This document shows, in pieces, positions 51,442-60,418 of a DNA stretch of 64,000 bases. Origin of the DNA: an uncultured Clostridia bacterium (GTDB lineage: Bacteria > Bacillota > Clostridia > UBA1381); the NCBI GenBank assembly GCA_934454145.1, contig CAKSFT010000003.1, positions 62,001 through 126,000 on the forward strand. The letters are read 5' to 3'. The position numbers and the translations under genes were made by a program. Below the pieces are notes generated by a model, which was given only the letters and a program-made list of their open reading frames with translations, did no database searches and was not told the DNA's origin. Every line of letters starts with the position of its first letter. Positions within the stretch are counted from its first letter, which is position 1.

Positions 51442-52908
51442 ATGGCAGATAAATTTGAAAAGCTTGGATTAACATTTGATGACGTGCTGCTTGTGCCGCA
51501 AGCGTCTGACTTTACGCCAAATGAGGTGGAACTGGGAACAAAGCTGACCGCAAAAATTCATCTTAACATACCAATGATGAGTTCTGCTATGGATACGGTC
51601 ACAGAATCGCCGATGGCAATTGCAATGGCAAGGGAAGGCGGAATCGGCATTATACATAAAAACATGACAATTGAAGAACAGGCAATTGAAGTGGACAAGG
51701 TTAAACGTTCCGAAAACGGCGTAATAACCAATCCGTTCAGTCTTTCTCCCGAGCATACCTTAAAAGACGCAGACGAATTGATGGGAAAATATAAAATTTC
51801 GGGAGTGCCGATTTGTGACAGCGACGGCGTTTTACTCGGAATTATAACAAACCGCGATTTGCGATTTGAAGTTGACTTCTCAAAAAAAATCAAAGAATCA
51901 ATGACGCATGAGAATCTCATAACAGCGCCGGTCGGGACAACCCTGGAGGATGCACAGGAAATCCTCAGAAAGGCAAAAATCGAAAAACTGCCATTGGTTG
52001 ATAAAGATTTTCACTTAAAAGGGCTTATTACCATAAAAGATATAGAAAAAGCCGTGAGATATCCGAATGCCGCAAAGGACGAAATGGGGAGATTGCTTTG
52101 CGGTGCGGCGATAGGGGTCACAGATGATGCACTCAAGCGTGTGAAAGCCCTGGTTGAAGCCGGGGTCGATGTGCTTGTTCTCGATTCAGCGCATGGCCAT
52201 TCCGCAAATATTATAAACAAAGTTAAGGAAATAAAAAATGCTTATCCCAACATGCAGCTTATCGTGGGGAACATCGCGACGGCAGAAGCAGCAGAATCAC
52301 TGATAAAAGCAGGTGCGGATTGTATAAAAGTCGGAATTGGGCCCGGCTCCATATGCACAACAAGGGTTGTGGCAGGCATAGGTGTGCCGCAGATAACGGC
52401 AATATATGACGTGAGCAGCGTTGCAAAAAAATACAATATTCCGGTCATTGCCGACGGTGGAATCAAATATTCCGGGGATATAACAAAGGCAATAGCCGCA
52501 GGCGCCGATGTTATCATGATGGGAAGCCTTTTGGCAGGCTGTGAAGAAAGCCCCGGAGAGTTTGAGATATATCAGGGGAGAAGATTCAAGGTTTACCGCG
52601 GTATGGGCTCTTTGGCGGCTATGGAAAGGGGCTCGAAGGACAGATATTTCCAGACCGGCTCCAAAAAACTTGTGCCTGAGGGTGTTGAGGGACGTGTGCC
52701 GTACAAGGGTTCTCTGGCAGATACTGTATTCCAGCTTTTGGGAGGGTTGCGCTCGGGTATGGGATATTGTGGAACAAAGACTATTGCAGACTTGAAGGAA
52801 AACGGCAGGTTCGTGAGGATAACGGGAGCAGGGCTGAAAGAAAGCCATCCGCATGACATCTATATAACAAAGGAAGCACCCAATTACAGTTACAATACAC
52901 AAGCTTAA
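51442..52908 (+). CDS. guaB: IMP dehydrogenase
   Basis: The 488-residue enzyme oxidises IMP to XMP with NAD+, the first step of GMP synthesis. It has LTFDDVLLVP at the start, two CBS domains in the middle (about 95-210), the catalytic loop GPGSICTTRVVAG with the active Cys, and the flap region KVYRGMGSLAAM. Length is standard. GGGAGG lies 7 nt before ATG 51442. It stands alone between its own promoter and terminator. Confidence 0.97.
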   Translation: MADKFEKLGLTFDDVLLVPQASDFTPNEVELGTKLTAKIHLNIPMMSSAMDTVTESPMAIAMAREGGIGIIHKNMTIEEQAIEVDKVKRSENGVITNPFSLSPEHTLKDADELMGKYKISGVPICDSDGVLLGIITNRDLRFEVDFSKKIKESMTHENLITAPVGTTLEDAQEILRKAKIEKLPLVDKDFHLKGLITIKDIEKAVRYPNAAKDEMGRLLCGAAIGVTDDALKRVKALVEAGVDVLVLDSAHGHSANIINKVKEIKNAYPNMQLIVGNIATAEAAESLIKAGADCIKVGIGPGSICTTRVVAGIGVPQITAIYDVSSVAKKYNIPVIADGGIKYSGDITKAIAAGADVIMMGSLLAGCEESPGEFEIYQGRRFKVYRGMGSLAAMERGSKDRYFQTGSKKLVPEGVEGRVPYKGSLADTVFQLLGGLRSGMGYCGTKTIADLKENGRFVRITGAGLKESHPHDIYITKEAPNYSYNTQA

Positions 52909-52920
52909 TAATAAATTAAA

Positions 52921-52960
52921 CGACTGCGGCAAAATGAGAACATTTTGCCGCAGTCGTTTC
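52921..52960 (+). terminator. Terminator of guaB
   Basis: Perfect 16-bp arms CGACTGCGGCAAAATG (52921-52936) and complement (52941-52956), then TTTC. Stem is similar to that at 8936. Confidence 0.88.
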
Positions 52961-53035
52961 TTCCGTGGATATAACCAAAAAACGGTGTATCAGTAAAAAA
53001 AAATTAAAAAATTTTATAAAAGTACAAAAAATCAG

Positions 53036-53064
53036 TTGTTTTTTTCCTGTTTTTACGTTATAAT
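53036..53064 (+). promoter_or_regulatory. Sigma-A promoter of the cysE operon
   Basis: TTGTTT (53036-53041), 17 nt, TATAAT (53059-53064). No T-box leader was recognised upstream of cysE. Confidence 0.6.
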
Positions 53065-53157
53065 TAAAAAGTATGGGTGCGCAAACTGCTGTTGTGCATA
53101 ATATAAACATTAAAAGACTTATCATAATATAAATATCAGCGTGGGGAGGATTTGTCA

Positions 53158-53823
53158 TTGTTTAAGAAATTAAGATACGATATACGTTCCGTTTTGGAAC
53201 GCGACCCCGCGGCGCGGAATGCCGCAGAGGTGTTTTTTCTTTACCCCGGCATCACTGCTGTTATGTGGCACAGACCTGCACATTTTTTATACAAACACAA
53301 TATGAAATTCCTGGCACGGTGGATATCGCAGTGTGTCCGGTTCTGGACAGGAATAGAAATCCACCCCGGCGCCGTAATCGGCAAGGGGCTGTTTATAGAC
53401 CACGGCATGGGCGTTGTTATCGGTGAAACGGCGGTTGTAGGGGACGACTGTACAATATATCAGGGAGTGACCCTTGGCGGAACGGGCAAGGAAAAGGGCA
53501 AACGCCACCCGACACTGGGCAACAATGTCATGGTGGGCAGCGGCGCAAAAGTTTTGGGGCCGTTTACTGTGGGTGACAATTCCAAAATAGCCGCCGGCGC
53601 TGTTGTTTTGTCGGAAGTGCCGCCAAATTCTACTTGTGTCGGTGTCCCGGCAAGGATTGTAAAACGCGAGGGCGTAAGGATTGACGAGGGGAGCGACCTT
53701 GACCAATGCAGGATTCCGGATCCTGTTTCTATGCAGCTGTGCACGCTTTCGGTTCACATTTCAAATCTGGAAAACAAATTGAATCAAATAAAGGAAGGGA
53801 AAGACTCTGATGAAGATATATAA
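53158..53823 (+). CDS. cysE: Serine O-acetyltransferase
   Basis: The 221-residue product makes O-acetylserine for cysteine synthesis. It has the N-terminal helical domain (DIRSVLERDPAARNAAEVFFLYPG) and left-handed beta-helix hexapeptide repeats (IEIHPGAVIGKGLFIDHGMGVVIGETAVVGDDCTIYQGVTLGG). The catalytic His in DHGMG is present. TTG 53158 was chosen because GGAGG is 8 nt upstream and family members start MFKR/K; TTG 53152 is only 2 nt away. It overlaps cysS by 14 nt. Confidence 0.94.
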   Translation: MFKKLRYDIRSVLERDPAARNAAEVFFLYPGITAVMWHRPAHFLYKHNMKFLARWISQCVRFWTGIEIHPGAVIGKGLFIDHGMGVVIGETAVVGDDCTIYQGVTLGGTGKEKGKRHPTLGNNVMVGSGAKVLGPFTVGDNSKIAAGAVVLSEVPPNSTCVGVPARIVKREGVRIDEGSDLDQCRIPDPVSMQLCTLSVHISNLENKLNQIKEGKDSDEDI

Positions 53824-55219
53824 TACACTTACGAGAAAAAAAGAAGAATTTGTCCCGATTGACAAAAACGAAGTGAAGATGTATTCTTGCGGGCCGACTG
53901 TTTATGATTATTTTCACATTGGCAACGCACGGCCGTTTATTATATTTGACACAATGAGGAGATATCTCGAATACAGGGGCTGCAAAGTGAAATTTGTACA
54001 GAACTTTACGGATATTGACGACAAAATGATAAACCGCGCAAACCGTGAGGGGATAACGGTGAAAGAACTCGGTGACCGCTTTATAGACGAGTATTTTAAA
54101 GACGCAGGGGCTTTGGGGATAAAAAAAGCGACATATCACCCCAAGGCGACAGAAAACATTGATGCCATAATTGACATCATAAAAACTCTTGAAGAAAAAG
54201 GATTTGCGTACAATGTTGACGGCAATGTATACTTTGCCACAAAGAAATTCCGTGAGTATGGAAAGCTTTCAAAACAGCCTCTTGAGGACTTGGAGGCAGG
54301 AGCAAGAATTGATGTGAACGAAAAGAAACGCGACGCCATGGACTTTGCACTGTGGAAAGCACAAAAAGAAGGCGAACCGGCATGGGAAAGCCCCTGGGGC
54401 ATGGGAAGACCCGGGTGGCATATAGAGTGCTCGGCAATGGCGAATAAATATCTCGGGAAAACCATTGACATACATTCCGGCGGACAGGATTTGATTTTCC
54501 CGCATCACGAAAACGAAATTGCACAGAGCGAATGTGCAAACGGGCAGACTTTTGCGCATTATTGGATGCACAACGGATATATAAATATCAACAATCAGAA
54601 GATGAGCAAATCTTTGGGTAATTTCTTCACAGTGAGAGATATCGCACAAAAATATGATTATGAAATAATCCGTTTCTTTATGCTTTCGGCACATTACAGA
54701 AACCCGGTAAATTTCAGCGATGTTTTGATGGAACAGGCAAAATCGGCTGTTGAAAGAGTGTATACATGTATAAACAACCTGAAGTTCCTTATCCAAAAAG
54801 GCGAAGAACGTCCCATGAATGATGCGGAAAAGGAAATTGCACAAAAGGCAAAGGAATATAAAGATAAATTCATAGAAGCTATGGACGATGACCTGAACAC
54901 GGCGGACGCAATTGCAGCTATCTTTGATATTGTATATCTTGCAAATACAAATCTTTCGGACAAAGGCGGAAATTCTGTGGAAATTGCTGAAGTTCTTTTG
55001 TCCTCAATCAAAGAATTGAGCAATGTTTTGGGTCTTTTTACAAAAGATGAAGAAGGCTCGCTTGATGCCGAAGTGGAGGAATTGATTGCTGCCAGAAACG
55101 AGGCGCGCAAAGCAAAAGACTGGGCAAAAGCCGACGAAATCCGCGACAAGCTGAAGGCGATGAATATAGAACTGAAAGACACGCCTATGGGCGTGAAATG
55201 GAGCAGAATAAATGGCTGA
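53810..55219 (+). CDS. cysS: Cysteinyl-tRNA synthetase
   Basis: The 469-residue class I synthetase charges tRNA-Cys. It has the HIGN motif in CGPTVYDYFHIGNARP, zinc ligands (Cys in YSCGPT, Cys in HIECSAM, His/Glu in FPHHENE), and KMSKS in NQKMSKSLGNF. Length is normal. Its start lies inside the 3' end of cysE and it overlaps mrnC by 8 nt, so cysE-cysS-mrnC is a coupled operon, as in Bacillus. Confidence 0.97.
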   Translation: MKIYNTLTRKKEEFVPIDKNEVKMYSCGPTVYDYFHIGNARPFIIFDTMRRYLEYRGCKVKFVQNFTDIDDKMINRANREGITVKELGDRFIDEYFKDAGALGIKKATYHPKATENIDAIIDIIKTLEEKGFAYNVDGNVYFATKKFREYGKLSKQPLEDLEAGARIDVNEKKRDAMDFALWKAQKEGEPAWESPWGMGRPGWHIECSAMANKYLGKTIDIHSGGQDLIFPHHENEIAQSECANGQTFAHYWMHNGYININNQKMSKSLGNFFTVRDIAQKYDYEIIRFFMLSAHYRNPVNFSDVLMEQAKSAVERVYTCINNLKFLIQKGEERPMNDAEKEIAQKAKEYKDKFIEAMDDDLNTADAIAAIFDIVYLANTNLSDKGGNSVEIAEVLLSSIKELSNVLGLFTKDEEGSLDAEVEELIAARNEARKAKDWAKADEIRDKLKAMNIELKDTPMGVKWSRING

Positions 55220-55631
55220 AATGAAATTTGAAAAACCCGGGTTTTATCCGCCTCTTGTGCTTGCGTACATAGGTGACGCTGTGTACGAGGTTTATGTGAG
55301 GAGCCGCATAATATCGGAACACAGTGACATGCCGCCGCACAAGCTTCATGTTCAGTCGATAAAATATGTCAAGGCGCATGCGCAGAGCAATGCCGTCAAC
55401 GCCCTTGAGGGCATTTTGACAGAGCAGGAAACAAGCATATATAAAAGGGGAAGAAATTCCAAATCCGCGACTGTCCCGAAAAATGCAGATGTTTCCGACT
55501 ATCGCAGAGCAACAGGGTTGGAAGCGCTTATCGGATATCTTTATCTGAACGGAGAACAGCCGCGCCTTGAAGAGATAATGAAGATAGCTTACGAAAACTC
55601 AATGGATAATACTCCTGAAAAAAACCACTGA
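55212..55631 (+). CDS. mrnC: Mini-ribonuclease III
   Basis: The 139-residue product is an RNase III catalytic domain without dsRNA-binding domain: LVLAYIGDAVYEVYVRSRI holds the conserved Asp/Glu signature, and VSDYRRATGLEALIGYLYL the second acidic site. It matures 23S rRNA in relatives. It follows cysS with 8-nt overlap, the standard Firmicute order. Confidence 0.94.
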   Translation: MAEMKFEKPGFYPPLVLAYIGDAVYEVYVRSRIISEHSDMPPHKLHVQSIKYVKAHAQSNAVNALEGILTEQETSIYKRGRNSKSATVPKNADVSDYRRATGLEALIGYLYLNGEQPRLEEIMKIAYENSMDNTPEKNH

Positions 55632-55729
55632 ATTTAAACTGCATTATGCGTTTAATTATACGCTTTATCAGCCCACAGATAAGGCCAATACTTATACTTT
55701 TTGTGGGCAGAAAGGCAATGGAAATCAAC

Positions 55730-56578
55730 ATGGACAAAAACAGGATTCGCGAACTTTCAATTATCGCAAACAAAGTCCGCAAACATGCTCTTTGCGCTGT
55801 ATACAGTGCAAATTCGGGTCATCCGGGCGGTTCGTTATCAATTGCGGAAGTGCTTACACTTTTGTATTTTGAAAAAATGAATATAGACCCCCAAAATCCC
55901 AAAATGCCGGACCGGGACAGATTTGTTCTGTCAAAAGGACACACTGCACCGGCGCTGTATGGTGTTTTGGCAGAACGCGGATATTTCCCGACAGAGGATA
56001 TCAAGACCTTCCGCCGCATTGACAGCTATCTGCAAGGGCATCCGGACATGAAGCATATCCCGGGCGTGGACATGTCAACCGGTTCTTTGGGACAAGGTGT
56101 GTCTGCCGCGGGCGGCATGGCACTTGCAGGGAAGATGGACAACAAGGACTACAGAGTTTATGCTGTTCTCGGTGACGGCGAGCTTGAAGAAGGACAAGTG
56201 TGGGAGCAGGCGATGTTTGCCGCACACTACAAATTGGACAATTTTACGATTTTTATTGATTTTAACGGATTGCAGATTGACGGCGACATCACAAAGGTAA
56301 TGAATCCGACGCCGATAGATAAGAAATTTGAGGCTTTTGGCTGGAATGTGATAACCGTTGATGCTCACAATTTTGAAGAGCTTTCCGATGCGATAGAAAA
56401 GGCAAAGACCGTAAAGGGAAAGCCGACAGCCGTTGTGATGAAGTCGGTCAAGGGCAAAAATGTTTCTTTTATGGAAAATGCGGCAGGCTGGCACGGAGCG
56501 GCGCCCAACAAAGAACAATACGAACAGGCTATTGCCGAATTGGACAAAATCATTGATGAACTGGAGGCGGAAAGATAA
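55730..56578 (+). CDS. Transketolase, N-terminal (TPP-binding) subunit
   Basis: The 282-residue product has the transketolase N-terminal domain: SGHPGGSLS, GHTAPALYG, the TPP-binding GDGELEEGQVWEQAMFAAHYKLDNFTIFID (GDG...N type). It transfers two-carbon units in the pentose phosphate pathway together with the next gene. ATG 55730 fits family starts; ATG 55718 lies only 2 nt after AGAAAGG and is an alternative. Its stop overlaps the next ATG. Confidence 0.93.
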   Translation: MDKNRIRELSIIANKVRKHALCAVYSANSGHPGGSLSIAEVLTLLYFEKMNIDPQNPKMPDRDRFVLSKGHTAPALYGVLAERGYFPTEDIKTFRRIDSYLQGHPDMKHIPGVDMSTGSLGQGVSAAGGMALAGKMDNKDYRVYAVLGDGELEEGQVWEQAMFAAHYKLDNFTIFIDFNGLQIDGDITKVMNPTPIDKKFEAFGWNVITVDAHNFEELSDAIEKAKTVKGKPTAVVMKSVKGKNVSFMENAAGWHGAAPNKEQYEQAIAELDKIIDELEAER

Positions 56579-57507
56579 TGGCAAAAAAAGCTACAAGAGA
56601 ATCTTACGGTGCGGCTCTGGCAGAATTCGGAGCAGATGAGAGAATAGTTGTTCTTGACGCCGACCTTTCAAAATCAACAAAAACCGAAGTTTTTAAAAAA
56701 GCATACCCCGAGCGCTTTGTAAATATGGGGATTGCAGAGGCAAACATGATGAGTGTTGCGGCAGGTATGGCGGCATGCGGCAAAATCGTTTTCGCGTCCA
56801 GTTTTGCCATGTTTGCGGCAGGCAGAGCCTTTGAACAGATAAGAAATTCAATCGGATATCCGCATCTGAATGTTAAAATCGGAGCGACACATGCCGGGAT
56901 TTCGGTCGGCGAAGACGGCGCGACACACCAGTGTCTGGAGGACATTGCGCTGATGCGCTCTATACCGGGAATGATGATATTCAATCCGGCAGATGACATC
57001 GAGGCGCGCATGTGTGTCAAAGCGGCAATCGAGCACGACGGCCCCGTATATATGCGTTTTGGGCGCCTTGCTGTGGAAGACGTCAATGGGGAAGACTATG
57101 TCTTTGAACCCGGAAAAGGCGTGATGCTTGCAGACGGGAAAGACGTTTCCATAATTGCCACGGGGCTGATGGTGCAGGAAGCGCTCAAGGCACGTGAAAC
57201 CCTGGCACAGGAAGGAATAAGCGCAAGAGTCATAAATATCCACACAATCAAGCCGCTTGACGAAGAAATTGTCGCAAAAGCGGCAAAAGAAACAGGCGCA
57301 ATTGTCACCGCAGAGGAACACTATGTCATGGGCGGTTTGGGAAGCGCCGTATGTGAGGCGGTATGTAAATATGTGCCGGTTCCTGTCAAAATCATAGGTA
57401 CAGACCGTTTTGGCAAATCGGGAAAACCGGCAGAGCTTTTCAAGGAATATGGACTTACTGCCGAGAATATCGTAAACAATGTGAAAGATGTTTTGAAGTT
57501 GAAATGA
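56578..57507 (+). CDS. Transketolase, C-terminal (pyrimidine-binding) subunit
   Basis: The 309-residue product carries the Pyr domain (FVNMGIAEANMMSVAAGMAACGK, catalytic Glu in GIAEANM, FASSFAMFAAGRAFEQIRNSI) and the C-terminal domain (IHTIKPLDEEIVAKAAKETGAIVTAEEHYVMGGLGSAV). It starts in a TAATG overlap with the N-terminal subunit. The split enzyme is common in Clostridia and archaea. Confidence 0.94.
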   Translation: MAKKATRESYGAALAEFGADERIVVLDADLSKSTKTEVFKKAYPERFVNMGIAEANMMSVAAGMAACGKIVFASSFAMFAAGRAFEQIRNSIGYPHLNVKIGATHAGISVGEDGATHQCLEDIALMRSIPGMMIFNPADDIEARMCVKAAIEHDGPVYMRFGRLAVEDVNGEDYVFEPGKGVMLADGKDVSIIATGLMVQEALKARETLAQEGISARVINIHTIKPLDEEIVAKAAKETGAIVTAEEHYVMGGLGSAVCEAVCKYVPVPVKIIGTDRFGKSGKPAELFKEYGLTAENIVNNVKDVLKLK

Positions 57508-58025
57508 TTATGAAAAAAATATTATTTATTATTTGTGCATTTGCATTGCTGTTTTCGGGATGTTCGTCAAAAGAAATAAAGAAAGCGGAAATTATTACTT
57601 CTGCAACCGAGTTTCTTTCGGCAGATGAGGCGGCACAATATATCGGGTATGAACCGATTGTGATTGAAAACAACACAAAAACCGCTAAAAGCGCAAAATT
57701 TAAAAATGCGGTTGCCGGTCAGGGTGATATAGCGGAAATCTCTGTCTGTGTGCCAAACGAAAGAAAAACGGCAGAGGAAGTAAAAAAAGATTTTACCGAC
57801 ACGCGGCAAAGATGCGAGGAGTTTGGCACAATTGTGCAGACGGACGGTATTGACGCTGAGGTGTTTATATCAATTCCGTCAATCCACCTTTACAAAAACG
57901 GCTGTTATGTTGTCATAACGGCAGGTTCCGGCGGAGGAGAAGAACAAATAAATCTTTTGAAGAACCTTGCCGCCGTTGCTGTGGGGCACATATCGGAAAA
58001 AATCCCCGAAAATATTGATAAGTGA
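57504..58025 (+). CDS. Lipoprotein of unknown function
   Basis: The product has a type II signal peptide with lipobox LFSGC (Cys about residue 21), then about 150 mostly polar residues with a beta-alpha feel (IAEISVCVPNERKTAEEVKKDF). It is membrane-anchored on the outer face. No domain is recognised. It overlaps the transketolase gene by ATGA; ATG 57510 is an alternative start. A strong terminator follows. Confidence 0.7.
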   Translation: MIMKKILFIICAFALLFSGCSSKEIKKAEIITSATEFLSADEAAQYIGYEPIVIENNTKTAKSAKFKNAVAGQGDIAEISVCVPNERKTAEEVKKDFTDTRQRCEEFGTIVQTDGIDAEVFISIPSIHLYKNGCYVVITAGSGGGEEQINLLKNLAAVAVGHISEKIPENIDK

Positions 58026-58029
58026 TGAA

Positions 58030-58077
58030 AAAAAGTGCTGCTGCAAAATGATTTTGTTTTGCAGCAGCACTTTTTAT
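58030..58077. terminator. Bidirectional terminator
   Basis: Perfect 19-bp arms (58030-58048 and 58057-58075) around AGTGCTGCTGCAAAA lie between convergent lipoprotein and metA genes. Confidence 0.9.
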
Positions 58078-58094
58078 GTGCAGAAAATCTATTT

Positions 58095-59012
58095 TTATTT
58101 AATTCTTTGTATATCATACGGTGTTGTCTGATATACAAAATAATTAAGCCAATTTGAAAATAATAAGCTTGCGTGGCTTCTCCAACGCACAATAGGCGGC
58201 TTTTTGGGGTTGTCGTCCTGGAAATAATTTGCGGGAATGTCGGGATTTATACCTTTTTCAAGGTCGCGCTTATATTCATTTGCCAGTGTGTCCGCGTCAT
58301 ATTCGGAATGACCGGTGACAAAGATGCGTCTGCCGCCTTTGGAAAACACAATATATACCCCCGCCTCGTCTGACTCGGCAAGGATTTCAAGCTCTTTGAC
58401 CTTTTTTATATCCTCCGCGCGCACCTCTGTATAACGCGAATGGGGCGCATAGAACACGCTGTCAAATCCTCTTACGATTTTTGCGGTGCTCCTTTTGACC
58501 TTATGTCTGTAGACACCGGAGCATTTTTTTGGAAGAGAGTATTTGGGTATCCCATAATGATAAAACAGTCCTGCCTGTGCCGCCCAGCAGATGTGGAGGG
58601 TAGAGGTCACATGTGTTTTCGACCATTCCATTATTTCGCGAAGCTCGTCCCAATAGTCAACCTCGGCAAAATCAAGGTTTTCGACAGGGGCGCCGGTTAT
58701 AATCATTCCGTCGTATTTAGAATTTTTTATGTCGGAAAATCGTTTATAAAATGCCCTCAGATGATTGTCGGGCGTGTTTTTGGATTTGTGTGACGCCATT
58801 GTCAGAAGGTCAATTTCAACTTGCAGAGGAGAATTGCTTAAAAGCCGCAAGAGTTGTGTTTCGGTGGTGATTTTTGTCGGCATAAGGTTTACAATTGCGA
58901 TTTTAAGCGGACGTATGTCCTGGTGCATCGCTTTTGTTTCACTCATGACAAAAATGTTTTCATTCCGAAGCTGTTTTGTCGCCGGCAACGAGTCCTGGAC
59001 TTTGATAGGCAT
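58095..59012 (-). CDS. metAA: Homoserine O-acetyltransferase of the MetA family
   Basis: The 305-residue enzyme activates homoserine for methionine synthesis. Catalytic Cys142 (HICWAAQAG), His235 and Glu237 (TGHSEYD) are at the family positions. Residue 111 is Glu (GAPVE), which in MetA proteins marks acetyl-CoA use; Gly there marks succinyl-CoA. AAGGAGG precedes the start. No S-box riboswitch was recognised in the 250-nt gap upstream, which it shares with the divergent serC promoter. Confidence 0.92.
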   Translation of the reverse strand: MPIKVQDSLPATKQLRNENIFVMSETKAMHQDIRPLKIAIVNLMPTKITTETQLLRLLSNSPLQVEIDLLTMASHKSKNTPDNHLRAFYKRFSDIKNSKYDGMIITGAPVENLDFAEVDYWDELREIMEWSKTHVTSTLHICWAAQAGLFYHYGIPKYSLPKKCSGVYRHKVKRSTAKIVRGFDSVFYAPHSRYTEVRAEDIKKVKELEILAESDEAGVYIVFSKGGRRIFVTGHSEYDADTLANEYKRDLEKGINPDIPANYFQDDNPKKPPIVRWRSHASLLFSNWLNYFVYQTTPYDIQRIK

Positions 59013-59196
59013 ATGGGCTACCTCCTTGTAATATAATAGTATATGCTTAAAATTTATTTTAACACAATTTTGTCCCTTTTACAAGAAGGTTTTGTAAATA
59101 TTTGTTATAATTACGTCTAAAAACAAAAAAAAAGAAGATAAACTTATACATTTGATAGAAATTATCGGATTTCGTGAAAATAAACAAAGCTTTATA

Positions 59197-59225
59197 TTGA
59201 CTTAATAAAAATATTATATTATAAT
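59197..59225 (+). promoter_or_regulatory. Sigma-A promoter of serC
   Basis: TTGACT (59197-59202), 17 nt, TATAAT (59220-59225), 35 nt before the ATG. Confidence 0.75.
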
Positions 59226-59259
59226 AATAGTATTCATAAATAATCGGAGGTTTTATATA

Positions 59260-60342
59260 ATGAGTAGAGTTTATAATTTTTCGGCAGGGCCGTCAATGCT
59301 TCCCTTGGAGGTTTTGGAAAGAGCGCAGAAAGAAATGGTGGAATACGGCACATCAGGTATGTCCGTGATGGAAATGAGCCATCGTTCAAAGGATTATGAG
59401 GCTATTATCAATTCTGCGGAAGCATTGGTGCGCGAGCTTATGAATGTTCCTGATAACTATAAGGTTTTGTTTTTGCAGGGCGGCGGTTCCAGTCAATTTG
59501 CCATGATACCGCTTAATCTTGGCAATAAAAACAAAAAATGCGACATAGTTGTGACCGGCCAGTGGGCAAAAAAAGCGGCACAGGAAGCGGAAAAGTACAT
59601 AACGGTAAACAGAGTTGCGTCCTCTGCAGACAAAACATTCAGCTATATCCCGAAACTTGACAAATCTGCATTCTCAAAGGATGCCGACTACTTTTATATA
59701 TGTTATAACAACACAATATACGGCACAAAGTTCCACGAATTGCCCGACACGGGCGATGTGCCGCTGGTTGCAGACATTTCTTCCATGGCAATGTCTGAGG
59801 TGATTGATGTTTCAAAATTCGGTCTTTTGTTTGCGGGCGCACAGAAAAACCTGGGACCGGCAGGCGTTACTTTGGTTATTGTACGCGAAGATTTGCTGGG
59901 GAACGCGATGGACTTTACACCAACGATGTTTAATTATGTGACACATGCGGAAAGCGGCTCTATGTATAACACTCCGCCTACATATTCGATTTACATTCTG
60001 AAACTTGTTTTGGAATGGATAAAGGAAAAGGGCGGCATTGAAAAGCTTCAAAAATTGAATGAAGAAAAAGCGGAGGTCTTGTATAATTTCCTGGACAGCT
60101 CAAAGCTCTTTAAGGGGACAGTGGTGCCGGAGGACCGCTCACTTATGAATATCCCGTTTGTCACAGGCAATGAAGAATTGGACGCAAAATTTGTAAAAGA
60201 AGCAAAAGAGGCAGGCTTTGTAAACTTGAAGGGGCACCGCACAGTCGGCGGTATGAGAGCAAGCATTTATAATGCAATGCCCAAAGAAGGCGTTGAAAAG
60301 CTCGTTGAATTCATGAAAAATTTTGAGGCGGAAAACAACTGA
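59260..60342 (+). CDS. serC: Phosphoserine aminotransferase
   Basis: The 360-residue PLP enzyme makes 3-phosphoserine from phosphohydroxypyruvate. It has the N-terminal FSAGPSMLPLEVLE, GTSGMSVMEMSHRS, and the PLP lysine in LLFAGAQKNLGPAG. The C-terminal RASIYNAMP is typical. It is followed by serA after 76 nt, so the first two serine steps are encoded together; serB is not in the window. CGGAGG precedes the start. Confidence 0.96.
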   Translation: MSRVYNFSAGPSMLPLEVLERAQKEMVEYGTSGMSVMEMSHRSKDYEAIINSAEALVRELMNVPDNYKVLFLQGGGSSQFAMIPLNLGNKNKKCDIVVTGQWAKKAAQEAEKYITVNRVASSADKTFSYIPKLDKSAFSKDADYFYICYNNTIYGTKFHELPDTGDVPLVADISSMAMSEVIDVSKFGLLFAGAQKNLGPAGVTLVIVREDLLGNAMDFTPTMFNYVTHAESGSMYNTPPTYSIYILKLVLEWIKEKGGIEKLQKLNEEKAEVLYNFLDSSKLFKGTVVPEDRSLMNIPFVTGNEELDAKFVKEAKEAGFVNLKGHRTVGGMRASIYNAMPKEGVEKLVEFMKNFEAENN

Positions 60343-60418
60343 TATTGTCTTTGATTCCCCTATAGGTCCGCAGGGGGAAGAAGCCAAAAATGCGGACAGA
60401 AAGGCTATGGATTTTGAT

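Noticed and set aside
53000..53150. T-box leader before cysE-cysS
   Set aside because: No T-box consensus or specifier stem could be seen; only a normal promoter was found in the short gap.
59013..59259. S-box (SAM) riboswitch upstream of metA
   Set aside because: The AT-rich gap shows no conserved SAM-I core and is mainly taken up by the serC promoter.
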